From contig JANWZO010000012.1 in NCBI GenBank assembly GCA_025054615.1, positions 5,818 to 69,817 of the forward strand: a stretch of DNA of 64,000 nt, given 5' to 3'. A model generated the notes under the pieces. That model did no database searches. It was not told the origin of the DNA and was given only the letters and a program-made list of their open reading frames with translations. This document shows, piece after piece, positions 8,779-16,743 of the stretch; positions within the stretch are counted from its first letter, which is position 1, and every line of letters starts with the position of its first letter. The position numbers were made by a program, and so were the translations under genes. The stretch is from Kiritimatiellia bacterium (GTDB lineage Bacteria > Verrucomicrobiota > Kiritimatiellia > CAIVKH01).

Positions 8779-9680
8779 TGCAGGTGCTCTGGTCAAGTCG
8801 TCGAGAGGCGGCCTTCAACCTCGCCGCGGAGGATTGGTGGCTGGACCATTTTGCGACCGCGGGGCGCGCCCTTTTGTTCTATGTCAACGGCCCTAGCATC
8901 GTCGTGGGGAAAAATCAGAATCCGTGGCGGGAAGCCGCTACCGGCTGGGCCCGGCGCGAGGGCATAGCCGTCAGGCGGCGGGTCTCCGGCGGAGGCACGG
9001 TCTGGCACGACGAGGGAAATCTGAATTTCTGCCTCGTGCTGCCGAGGACGGAATATTGTCGGGACCGCGTCTTGGATCAGACCCTCGCCGCTCTCGCCTC
9101 CCTCGAGGTGGAGGCTGAAGTGGCTCACGGCAACAGCCTGTTTGTCCGCGGCCGCAAAATTTCTGGAACGGCGTTCTGCTATCGGGGGAACGCCGTAATG
9201 CACCACGGAACCCTCTTGGTGAATGCCGATCTGGAGCGGCTCCGCCGTGCGCTCCAGCCTGCCCTGCCGCAGGTCGAAACCCGCGCGATCGCTTCGCGCC
9301 CCGCGCCAGTTGCGAATCTCAGCGAATACACCGCACTCCACGACCTCACCGACATTGCGCGAGCGCTCGCCATCCATCTGGCGGGGACGGAAACCTGGAG
9401 AACGTTCGACCCGGCCGAATTGGATGGCCTCTGCCGAATGGCCGAAAAACATGCCGAGCAGGAGTGGATCTTCGGCGCAACGCCAGCCTTCTCGTGGATC
9501 CCGTTCGTTGGCGGTCCTCAGCTTCATGTCGAGAAAGGAGTGGTCACACGAGTGGATCGAGCTGATGGCGGATCGATCGAGCCGTGGTTTCCCACGCCCT
9601 TCTCGCCAGCCGATCTAGCGGCCGCACTTGCGCGGCACGATCCCGCATGGGCTGCCTCGTTGGCGGAATTCGACTGGTAG
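8778..9680 (+). CDS. Lipoate--protein ligase family protein (LplA-like)
   Basis: A 300-residue biotin/lipoate ligase (BPL_LplA_LipB) family protein. The RRxSGGGTVWHDEGNLN motif (about residues 75-91) binds lipoyl-adenylate, and KISGTAFC provides the conserved catalytic lysine region. A C-terminal domain of about 80 residues is present as in LplA, so it may ligate free lipoate to 2-oxoacid dehydrogenase or GcvH domains. Start is GTG 8778, sharing one base with the TAG stop of the methyltransferase (TAGTG), which shows tight coupling in this three-gene operon. It ends 52 nt from a convergent receiver gene. Confidence 0.85.
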   Translation: MQVLWSSRREAAFNLAAEDWWLDHFATAGRALLFYVNGPSIVVGKNQNPWREAATGWARREGIAVRRRVSGGGTVWHDEGNLNFCLVLPRTEYCRDRVLDQTLAALASLEVEAEVAHGNSLFVRGRKISGTAFCYRGNAVMHHGTLLVNADLERLRRALQPALPQVETRAIASRPAPVANLSEYTALHDLTDIARALAIHLAGTETWRTFDPAELDGLCRMAEKHAEQEWIFGATPAFSWIPFVGGPQLHVEKGVVTRVDRADGGSIEPWFPTPFSPADLAAALARHDPAWAASLAEFDW

Positions 9681-9732
9681 CCGAGTTGCCCTGGAGCTTC
9701 ACGCCCAAAAACTACCAACCGCAGGGAAGCCC

Positions 9733-10131
9733 TTACGAGCTGGACGGGCTCGACGAGCTTCGAGCGGCAGAATCCGGCAGTGCCGCGGCAATCAGCGAAC
9801 GTGCCGTAAACAAATCGAATGGTTTCTCGAGAAAGTAGACAGCCCCAAGCGCACGGAGCCGCGTGTCCAAATTGCCAATACTGTAGCCGGTCGTCACGAC
9901 GATCGGACAATCCGGCCGGGCCTGCCGCAAAGCCATCACCAGTTCCGCATTTGAAGGAGGCGTCGGCAGGCACAGGTCCGTAATGATAAGCGATGGATTG
10001 TCCGAAGAGGCCAGAGCAAGCCCCTCAGCGCCGGTCGAGACCGAAACGGGCTCGAGCCCGACCATTTGCACCACACGCTCCAACAGCTTTCTCAACATCG
10101 GTTCGTCCTCGATGATCAAAACCTTGGACAT
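9733..10131 (-). CDS. Stand-alone response-regulator receiver domain
   Basis: A 132-residue CheY-type receiver. Acidic pocket ED (residues 8-9), phospho-acceptor aspartate in IITDLCLP (about residue 51), conserved threonine in VVTTGYS and lysine in EKPF are all present, so it should be phosphorylatable. There is no output domain; the C-terminus is a short Ser-rich tail. No kinase is adjacent. A GGGGGAT Shine-Dalgarno precedes the ATG and a TATATT -10-like box lies at 10156-10161. It may act as a phosphate shuttle or protein-interaction regulator. Confidence 0.9.
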   Translation of the reverse strand: MSKVLIIEDEPMLRKLLERVVQMVGLEPVSVSTGAEGLALASSDNPSLIITDLCLPTPPSNAELVMALRQARPDCPIVVTTGYSIGNLDTRLRALGAVYFLEKPFDLFTARSLIAAALPDSAARSSSSPSSS

Positions 10132-10166
10132 GTTTCATCCCCCAGATTCTGCATCAATATACCCAC

Positions 10167-11342
10167 TTAGACGGTGCAATTTCGATTCTCAAAATCGTCA
10201 AGAATCACACGCGCCGTCTCCATCGCATCGCGTCGGTTGTGCCCGATCAGGCCGCGCGCGCCTCTCTTGATCCAACCTACCGCATAAACCCCAGGCACAA
10301 CGCGGTGATTTCGCGTGGGAATGACCCCACGGACTTCATCAAATGGAAGACCCGGAATCGGGCGCCCCCGATGGCCGATCGAGACGATCACCAGCCCCGC
10401 GTCCACCCGCTGCAGAGCGCCGGTGGGAATCGCGCGTTGCTCAAAAGGCTCCCCGTCGAGCCGGCAGATCTCGAGCGTAGCTTGCTTCACAGCATCGGAA
10501 CCGGAAAACGCGATGGGGCGCCGTAGAAAGTCGAATCCCAGTTCAATTCTCGGCTCAGAGGGACGAGGCCGCGAGGCGAACTCCCTTAGCGCGGCGACCA
10601 CCGCACGCTGCCGGTCTGATTGCGGCGCTGCCAGTTCCGCCTCATCCGCCGCGCTCGGCATGGCGACGATCGGATCGATGCGGAAGTCGATCCCGGCGAG
10701 GTCTCCGAACTCCCGAAGCTCGTTCTCGCCAAACGAGGACTGGACAGGACCTCGCCGACCCACCACTCGAATACGCCTCAGGCAATTTCGAAACATGCTT
10801 TCCCTGGCCCGGGGCGCAAGGTCAAACTGGGCGAGTTCTGCCGGCGTCCGGCAAAGGATTCGGGCGACGTCGAGCGCGACGTTGCCGTTTCCAACTATGA
10901 GGGCTTCTTCCACATCGAGCCGGATGTCGAGGCCGGAAAATTTGGGGTGTCCGTTGAGCCATCCCGCAAAATGAAGAGACGGCCACACGTTGGGCAACGT
11001 TTCTCCGGGGATATCCAGCGTTCGGTCGTCGGCCGCTCCGGTCGCGATTGCGACGGCGTCAAATCGGGCCCGGAGTTCGTCGAGGGACAGATCCCGCCCC
11101 ACGCGGGCGCACGTGTGGAGTCGCACCCGGGGATGGGCCAGTATTCTCTCAAGGTGCAGCGCCACGCGGCGCGTGTGCGGGTGGTCCGGCGCCACGCCAT
11201 ATCGCACCAAACCGAAGGGCTCGGGCATCTGTTCAAAGAATTCAATTTCGATAGGGTGCGGGCTTTGGAGAAGTTCTTCAGCGAGGAACAAGCCCGCCGG
11301 TCCAGCACCGGCAATCGCCACCCGCCATCTGCGCGCAGTCAT
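10167..11342 (-). CDS. NADPH-ferredoxin reductase, FprA/adrenodoxin reductase type
   Basis: A 391-residue flavoprotein. FAD-binding GAGPAGLFLAEELL (about residues 11-24), the family marker FGLVRYGVAPDHP (about 43-55), a second nucleotide motif VGNGNVALDVARIL and a C-terminal YAVGWIKRGARGLIGHN are diagnostic of FprA/adrenodoxin reductase enzymes, which move electrons between NADPH and ferredoxin. It is somewhat shorter than typical FprA (about 450 residues). No ferredoxin gene is nearby. It lies upstream of the receiver gene in the same direction with 35 nt between them, so they may be cotranscribed. Confidence 0.88.
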   Translation of the reverse strand: MTARRWRVAIAGAGPAGLFLAEELLQSPHPIEIEFFEQMPEPFGLVRYGVAPDHPHTRRVALHLERILAHPRVRLHTCARVGRDLSLDELRARFDAVAIATGAADDRTLDIPGETLPNVWPSLHFAGWLNGHPKFSGLDIRLDVEEALIVGNGNVALDVARILCRTPAELAQFDLAPRARESMFRNCLRRIRVVGRRGPVQSSFGENELREFGDLAGIDFRIDPIVAMPSAADEAELAAPQSDRQRAVVAALREFASRPRPSEPRIELGFDFLRRPIAFSGSDAVKQATLEICRLDGEPFEQRAIPTGALQRVDAGLVIVSIGHRGRPIPGLPFDEVRGVIPTRNHRVVPGVYAVGWIKRGARGLIGHNRRDAMETARVILDDFENRNCTV

Positions 11343-11467
11343 GCTGGGGATGATGACATAGCGGGCGAGGAGGGGTCAAAAAGCGATCGCGGCGACCTCA
11401 CCGGGCCTGCCGCCGGTGAACAAGGATTTGTGAGCGAAACATTGCGCTCAAATCGTGAAAACACTGA

Positions 11468-12178
11468 TCAGGTCGGGACGCCCGGCACGGTGAGTGCGCG
11501 ACCGTTGTCCCGGGCCGAAATGCCGAGGATGAACGGGACCGCTCGCTGAGCCCATTCGGTGGGAGAGGGATAGTTTCGCGCATCGTCGCCCCAGCATTGC
11601 CGCAGCATGTCGGTGTCGATGATACCGGGGTTTAGGGCAACTGCCACTATGCCGCGCGGCAATTCCTGGGCAAGGGCCTGCGTCAGCCCTTCGACGGCCC
11701 ACTTTGTCGCACAGTAGGGCGCGACATGGGCATCGGTCGACCGGCCCCATCCCGAGCTGAAATTGACGATGACCCCTCGTCGAGCAGCCACCATCGCCGG
11801 CACGAAAAAGCGGATCACAAAAGCCGAGCCGTTGATGTTGATGGCGGTGATCCGCGCAAACTCAGCCGGGTCAATCTCCCATAGTGGCGCTGGCCGAAGC
11901 ATAATCGCCGCGTTGTTCACCAGGAGATCCGGCGGCCCGTGCGAGGCGAGCACGGCATCCGCCCACCGGCGCACGCTGTCGGCGTTCGACACATCGCAGA
12001 CGTCGAAACGGTGCGGCGCGCCAAATCGGGCGCGGAGAGCGCTGATTCGGGCCGCATCGCGACCGCATCCGACTACCGTGTGGCCGCGGGCGATGAACCC
12101 TTCGGCCATCGCGAGGCCCAGCCCGCGAGTCGCGCCGGTAACAACAATCGTTCGAAAGTTTGCTTTCTCCATCGGCAT
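11468..12178 (-). CDS. Short-chain dehydrogenase/reductase
   Basis: A 236-residue classical SDR with TGATRGLG (cofactor glycine motif), NNAA, catalytic serine in VNFSSGWG and Y-x3-K as YCATK, followed by a PGIIDTDM segment. All catalytic residues are present, so it is likely an active NAD(P)H oxidoreductase of unknown substrate. The frame stays open upstream of 12178, but the ATG at 12178 has a GAGAG Shine-Dalgarno and places the glycine motif at the normal distance from the N-terminus. It is divergent from the secretion operon, with 126 nt between them. Confidence 0.85.
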   Translation of the reverse strand: MPMEKANFRTIVVTGATRGLGLAMAEGFIARGHTVVGCGRDAARISALRARFGAPHRFDVCDVSNADSVRRWADAVLASHGPPDLLVNNAAIMLRPAPLWEIDPAEFARITAININGSAFVIRFFVPAMVAARRGVIVNFSSGWGRSTDAHVAPYCATKWAVEGLTQALAQELPRGIVAVALNPGIIDTDMLRQCWGDDARNYPSPTEWAQRAVPFILGISARDNGRALTVPGVPT

Positions 12179-12304
12179 TCGCTCTCGTGAAGCACGATTC
12201 GTATTGAGCGTGTTTGTTTTCAGAGCGTCAACGACCGATTCGAGCGCCCTGCAGCAAATCGCGACTTTCGCTTTCTCGCCCATTCGGGCATATTTGAATT
12301 CTTC

Positions 12305-13675
12305 ATGGCTGACGTGTTCATAACCGGTGTGTTCGTCGAGGCGGACGCCGTGGAGTGGACCACCCTCCGGCGCCGTAAAGGGCAGATCGAGGTCGCCGAG
12401 CACCGGCGCCTGGCCCTCCCCACGGACAATGATGCGGCGCGCCAATCCGCCCTTGGCGCTGCCATCCGCGGCATGAAAGGCCCGATCGCGGTCGCTCTGC
12501 CCACGGAAAAAGCGCTGCTTCGCGCGATCCGCCTTCCCACGATCGACCTCGCGGAAATCCGCGACATGGCGGCCCTGCAGGTGGACAAATTTTCGCCCTT
12601 TCCGGCCGAACATATGGCCATCGGCCAGGAGGTTGTAGCGCAAGACCAGACCTCTTCCCTGGTGGTGGTGGCAGCGGCGTTGAACGAGCATGTCGAAGCC
12701 TGTGCCGAGACCTTTCGACGCGCAGCCCGCCTGCCGCGAGACTTAGATATATCGGTGTTCGGCTGGTGGCGGTTACTTCGCCAGGAAGGGCACCTCCCCG
12801 AAGATGGCTGGGCGCTTATTCTGCTGGCCGAAGGACCGAGAACCGAACTGCTCGCGATCCAACGGGGCGCACCGATTATCATACGATCCCTCGGACCAAT
12901 CTCGGCGGCGGACCCCGCTTCCAGCGCTTTGGAATTCGCCGAGGAGATCGCCTACACGGTAACGCTGCTGGAATCCGAGTGGGGACTACCCGCTCCGGAA
13001 CGACTTGAACTCTGGCGCAAAACGTCGGTTCCTGCCTCCTTTGTAGACACGCTTTCCGGCGCGCTCCCGTTCCGCGTGGAGCCTCGCATCCTGGACACCC
13101 TGCCGCCGCTCTCCGAAGGCATCGCCCGCCGGGCGCTGGAGAGGGGCCCGCATGTCCTGGATCTGGCGCCGTCCGCGTGGAAGGCGGCAATCGCCTCGAA
13201 ACGCCTCCGTCGAAATCTCGCGGTAGCCGCGTGCGTCATGATCGCAATCTGGCTCGGGGCGGTCGGGTCGGTTGCCGCCGCGCTGAAAATCCGGCAGGGC
13301 CGCCTCGCCGCAGCGCAGGCAGAACTGGCCGAAATGCGCGCGCCGGCGCGCGCGGTGGAACAGCTGAAGGAACAAGTTCGTTCGCTCGAGCGGTACATGG
13401 ATCCCCGGTATTCGCCGCTCGAATGCCTGCGCGAAATCAGCGAGCGGCTGCCGGCCGGCGTGGACCTCACCGCGTTCACCTACAAAAAGTTCGGGCAAAT
13501 TTCTCTGCGCGGTGAAGCGGACCAGAGCGACCCGATCTATGAATTTTTCTCACAGCTTGAGAAATCCACATTGTTTCCCTCTGTGAAGCCCGAGGGCATC
13601 ACGCAGCAGCAACGCGGCGGCAAGAACCGCTCGCAGTTCAAAGTGACCATCGAACTGCCGCCGGAGGCCAAATGA
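12305..13675 (+). CDS. PilM/PilN-like (GspL-type) assembly platform fusion protein
   Basis: A 456-residue protein with two halves. Residues 1-290 look like an actin-like PilM/GspL cytoplasmic domain (GVFVEADAVEWTTL, VALPTEKALLRAIRLP, ALQVDKFSPFP). A single transmembrane helix lies at about 304-326, followed by a coiled coil (326-365) and a small alpha/beta PilN-like domain (LREISERLPAGVDLTAFTYKK). This is the layout of GspL, equal to PilM plus PilN in one chain. It should connect a cytoplasmic ATPase to the periplasmic PilO/GspM partner encoded next, with an ATGA overlap. The assembly ATPase, pilins and inner-membrane protein are not in the window. Confidence 0.75.
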   Translation: MADVFITGVFVEADAVEWTTLRRRKGQIEVAEHRRLALPTDNDAARQSALGAAIRGMKGPIAVALPTEKALLRAIRLPTIDLAEIRDMAALQVDKFSPFPAEHMAIGQEVVAQDQTSSLVVVAAALNEHVEACAETFRRAARLPRDLDISVFGWWRLLRQEGHLPEDGWALILLAEGPRTELLAIQRGAPIIIRSLGPISAADPASSALEFAEEIAYTVTLLESEWGLPAPERLELWRKTSVPASFVDTLSGALPFRVEPRILDTLPPLSEGIARRALERGPHVLDLAPSAWKAAIASKRLRRNLAVAACVMIAIWLGAVGSVAAALKIRQGRLAAAQAELAEMRAPARAVEQLKEQVRSLERYMDPRYSPLECLREISERLPAGVDLTAFTYKKFGQISLRGEADQSDPIYEFFSQLEKSTLFPSVKPEGITQQQRGGKNRSQFKVTIELPPEAK

Positions 13676-14214
13676 CCCTTTCCCCCCGCGAGATGGTGCT
13701 GGCCGTGGTAACAGGCCTTGTCGCGCTCGCAGCCGGCACGTGGTATTTCGGCGCGCCCGCCCTCGAGTCGCTGAGCGAGGCGCGCGACCAGCTCCGCAAA
13801 ACGCAGGACGAGATCCGTCTGGCCCGCCGGCTGATCGAGCAGCGCCCCGAGTGGGAGTCGCGCTACACTGCATTGCGCGCGCGGATCCCCCAATACGCGG
13901 CAACCGATCCGGTGACCGCCGACATGCTGCGCACCCTCAAGCGCCTGGCGGACGAATCTGGCGTCTCGATATCGCGCATGGAGCCCGACCGCGAGAGGAC
14001 CACCGGCGATCTTTCGGAGGTGGCGATCGACTGCAGTTGGGAGAGCGAGCTGGAGCCGCTGGTCCGTTTTCTCTATGCGGTCCAAACCCACCCTGCTATG
14101 CTCGATGTCCGGCAATTGACGGTGACGCCCGCGCAAGGCAGCGCGGGCCGCATGAGAGGCAATGTGACGATACATTTCGCATTCAGCCGCGGGGCTGCCG
14201 CGGCTACCCGGTGA
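13672..14214 (+). CDS. PilO/GspM-like secretion or pilus assembly protein
   Basis: A 180-residue protein with one N-terminal transmembrane helix (about residues 9-27), a charged coiled coil (about 30-65) and a ferredoxin-like periplasmic domain (LDVRQLTVTP near the end). This matches PilO/GspM, which pairs with PilN/GspL at the inner membrane. Sequence identity in this family is always low, so the call rests on architecture, length and position between the PilM/N fusion and the secretin. ATGA overlap upstream; the secretin begins 7 nt downstream. Confidence 0.7.
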   Translation: MTLSPREMVLAVVTGLVALAAGTWYFGAPALESLSEARDQLRKTQDEIRLARRLIEQRPEWESRYTALRARIPQYAATDPVTADMLRTLKRLADESGVSISRMEPDRERTTGDLSEVAIDCSWESELEPLVRFLYAVQTHPAMLDVRQLTVTPAQGSAGRMRGNVTIHFAFSRGAAAATR

Positions 14215-14221
14215 TACGACG

Positions 14222-16726
14222 ATGATTCGACCCCTTCGATCACGCTGGGCGCGCCGGTGCTATACCGGGCTGGTCATCTGGATCGCCGCTGGCTTGTTGC
14301 CGCCGGTCATTCGCCCAATCCCCGTGCTCGCCCAGCCGCCTCCGCCGCCGGCCGGGACAGCCGCGGGCAACGACCGGTTGATTCTGCTCAATTTCCGAGA
14401 CTCCCCGCTCGACCAGGTGCTCGACTTCGTCGCGGAAAACCTTCTCAACCGCACCATCATCAAATCGCCCGGTCTCAACGCTTCCATCACGCTCAAGAGC
14501 CAGTCGCGCCTCACCGTGCGGGAGGCGCTCGAGGCAATCGAAGCCGTGCTGGCCATGAACAATATCTCCCTCGTGCCTATGGGCGAAAAATTCGTGAAGG
14601 TGGTACAGACCACCGCCGCCCGCCAGGAGGGAATGCCGCTCAATATCGCGCTGCCCGACACGAAGTTCCCCGAGAATGACAAGCTGGTCAGCCAGGTCAT
14701 CACTCTCCGGCACGTCGAAATCAACGAGGTCACACCCATCATCCAGAGCCTCATCCACGGCTACGGCAAAATTCAGCCCCTGGAGCGCGCCAACAGCCTG
14801 CTGGTGACCGACACGGCGATGAATTTGGCGCGGATCATGGAAATCCTCGAGCTGATCGACCAGCCCGTGGAGTCCAAGGTCGAAACCCGCATTTACACCA
14901 TCCGATTCGCGAAGGCCTCTGAAATCGCAGCGCGGTTGAACGACCTCATCGCGGATTCCCAGGCGAAGGAGGAAAAGCCGCGTGTGGACACGGCCAACAT
15001 TCAGGTCCCGCCTGCCATCGCGGCCCTGCGCCCGCCGAAACCGGAGGGAGAACAGGCCGCTGCGGCCGCCGCGGCGGCCGCCGAACGCGGTGTAATCACC
15101 GGCAAAGTCCGCATCATCGCCGACGAGCGGACGAACATCCTTTTCATCATCTCGCGGCCGGAAAATTTCGTGTTTTTCGACCGCATCGTGGAAGTGCTCG
15201 ACCGGCCGATCGATCCGGCCATCGCCGTCCGCGTCGTCGCGCTCGAATACGCCAAGGCCGAGGAAATCGCGGGCATCCTCAATGAATTCATTGGCGCGGC
15301 CGCGGCGGAGAAGGGCGCCGGCCCCCCAGCCGGCGTTCAGCCGCCGACCGGCGAAGCCGCCGATGCCCGCGGCCAGGCGCTCCGCGAATTCATCCAGCAA
15401 CGGGTGGAAGAGCGCGCCGCTCGCGAGGCGGCCGAGGAAGGCTCGCCCGGCACATTTGGCCGCCTCTCGCCCAACACAAAAATCCTCGCGGATAAACGAA
15501 CCAATTCGCTCCTGCTCATGGGGCGGAAGAGTGACCTCGATGCTCTGCTCGAGGTGATCGACAGCCTCGACATCATGCTCGCCCAGGTCCTGATCGAGGC
15601 GGTCATTCTCGAAATCAACTTGGGCAAGGATATTCAGTCCGGTGTCGACTGGCTCCAGCGCTCGGTCACCGCCTATCAGGACATCTCCCGCGGACCACGC
15701 GGAGGTTTGTCCACACGGCTGCCGGTTTACTCATTCGGAGGCGGTTCCGTCATGAGCGGCGGCTCCGGTTTCCGCGCCGGAAACAGCCTCCTAACCCAAG
15801 CGGACGGCAACGCGGCCCTCTCGTCCGGCACCCTCACTTATTATCTTACCTTCTTCGATCTCAACATCGACGCGATCATTCGCCTTGCCGCCAGTTCGCG
15901 CGACGCCCGAATCCTCTCAACCCCCGTGGTGCTCACCACCGACAACACGGAGGCCAAGATCAATATCGGCGAGGAGCGGCCGGTCGTCACATCCACCAGT
16001 ACGACGGAAACCGGCACGCAAACGCAGAACTACCAATACCGCAACATCGGCATCGACCTGTCGGTTACTCCGCGGATCAATCCGCAGCGCTACGTCGTGA
16101 TGGAAATCTCGCAAAAGGCAGACAATGTCGGCGGGTTTGAACTGATCAATGGCAACCGGGTCCCGGTGATCACCAAGCGCGAAATCAATGCGCAGATCGC
16201 CGTGCAGAGCCGAAACACGATCGTGCTGGGCGGCCTGGTCAGCACGGACAAGACGCGATCCCGAACCAAGGTCCCCCTGCTGGGCGACATTCCGCTGCTG
16301 GGCGCTCTATTTCGCTCCGATTCACGGGAGGAAGCCCGAACCGAGCTGCTCGTTCTTATCACGCCGTATGTGCTCATGACGCCTGAAGAGGCGCGCCAGG
16401 AGACCGTCCGCCTACACAAGGGATCTCATTCATCCAAGGTTCGCTGGCACCGCGACTGGTCGGACAGTGAGCTCCCGCGACTAACAGCCGCACAAACGGA
16501 CCAGATTTTGCGCGATCGCCAGACCGTGGTCACGCCGGGTTTGGTGCGGGATCTGTTTGGCAGAGAATTATCCGAGACGCCCGCCCATTCACCCTCGGAC
16601 AACAAACTGAAACCTGCGCCAGATATAACGCTCTCGCCCGAACCCGCAGCGGCACCAGATACTGATAAGAATAATGGCGCTGGAAACGCGGGGCCGGAAG
16701 ACGGCCAGCCCAACCCGGACCTTTGA
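14222..16726 (+). CDS. Type II secretion / type IV pilus secretin (GspD/PilQ family)
   Basis: An 834-residue outer-membrane secretin. A long signal peptide (hydrophobic core about residues 17-33, cleavage near AQPPP) is followed by N0-like and repeated N1/N2 domains (RLNDLI, EILELIDQP, EVLDRPIDP), a low-complexity alanine run near residue 285, and the C-terminal secretin domain with ILSTPVVLTTDN, the VPLLGDIPLLGALFRS signature and a terminal LLVLITPYVL strand. It forms the multimeric outer-membrane channel. A Pro/Ala-rich acidic tail of about 100 residues follows. Whether it serves secretion or pili cannot be told from the window. Confidence 0.92.
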   Translation: MIRPLRSRWARRCYTGLVIWIAAGLLPPVIRPIPVLAQPPPPPAGTAAGNDRLILLNFRDSPLDQVLDFVAENLLNRTIIKSPGLNASITLKSQSRLTVREALEAIEAVLAMNNISLVPMGEKFVKVVQTTAARQEGMPLNIALPDTKFPENDKLVSQVITLRHVEINEVTPIIQSLIHGYGKIQPLERANSLLVTDTAMNLARIMEILELIDQPVESKVETRIYTIRFAKASEIAARLNDLIADSQAKEEKPRVDTANIQVPPAIAALRPPKPEGEQAAAAAAAAAERGVITGKVRIIADERTNILFIISRPENFVFFDRIVEVLDRPIDPAIAVRVVALEYAKAEEIAGILNEFIGAAAAEKGAGPPAGVQPPTGEAADARGQALREFIQQRVEERAAREAAEEGSPGTFGRLSPNTKILADKRTNSLLLMGRKSDLDALLEVIDSLDIMLAQVLIEAVILEINLGKDIQSGVDWLQRSVTAYQDISRGPRGGLSTRLPVYSFGGGSVMSGGSGFRAGNSLLTQADGNAALSSGTLTYYLTFFDLNIDAIIRLAASSRDARILSTPVVLTTDNTEAKINIGEERPVVTSTSTTETGTQTQNYQYRNIGIDLSVTPRINPQRYVVMEISQKADNVGGFELINGNRVPVITKREINAQIAVQSRNTIVLGGLVSTDKTRSRTKVPLLGDIPLLGALFRSDSREEARTELLVLITPYVLMTPEEARQETVRLHKGSHSSKVRWHRDWSDSELPRLTAAQTDQILRDRQTVVTPGLVRDLFGRELSETPAHSPSDNKLKPAPDITLSPEPAAAPDTDKNNGAGNAGPEDGQPNPDL

Positions 16727-16743
16727 GCCGGCTGGGTCGACAT

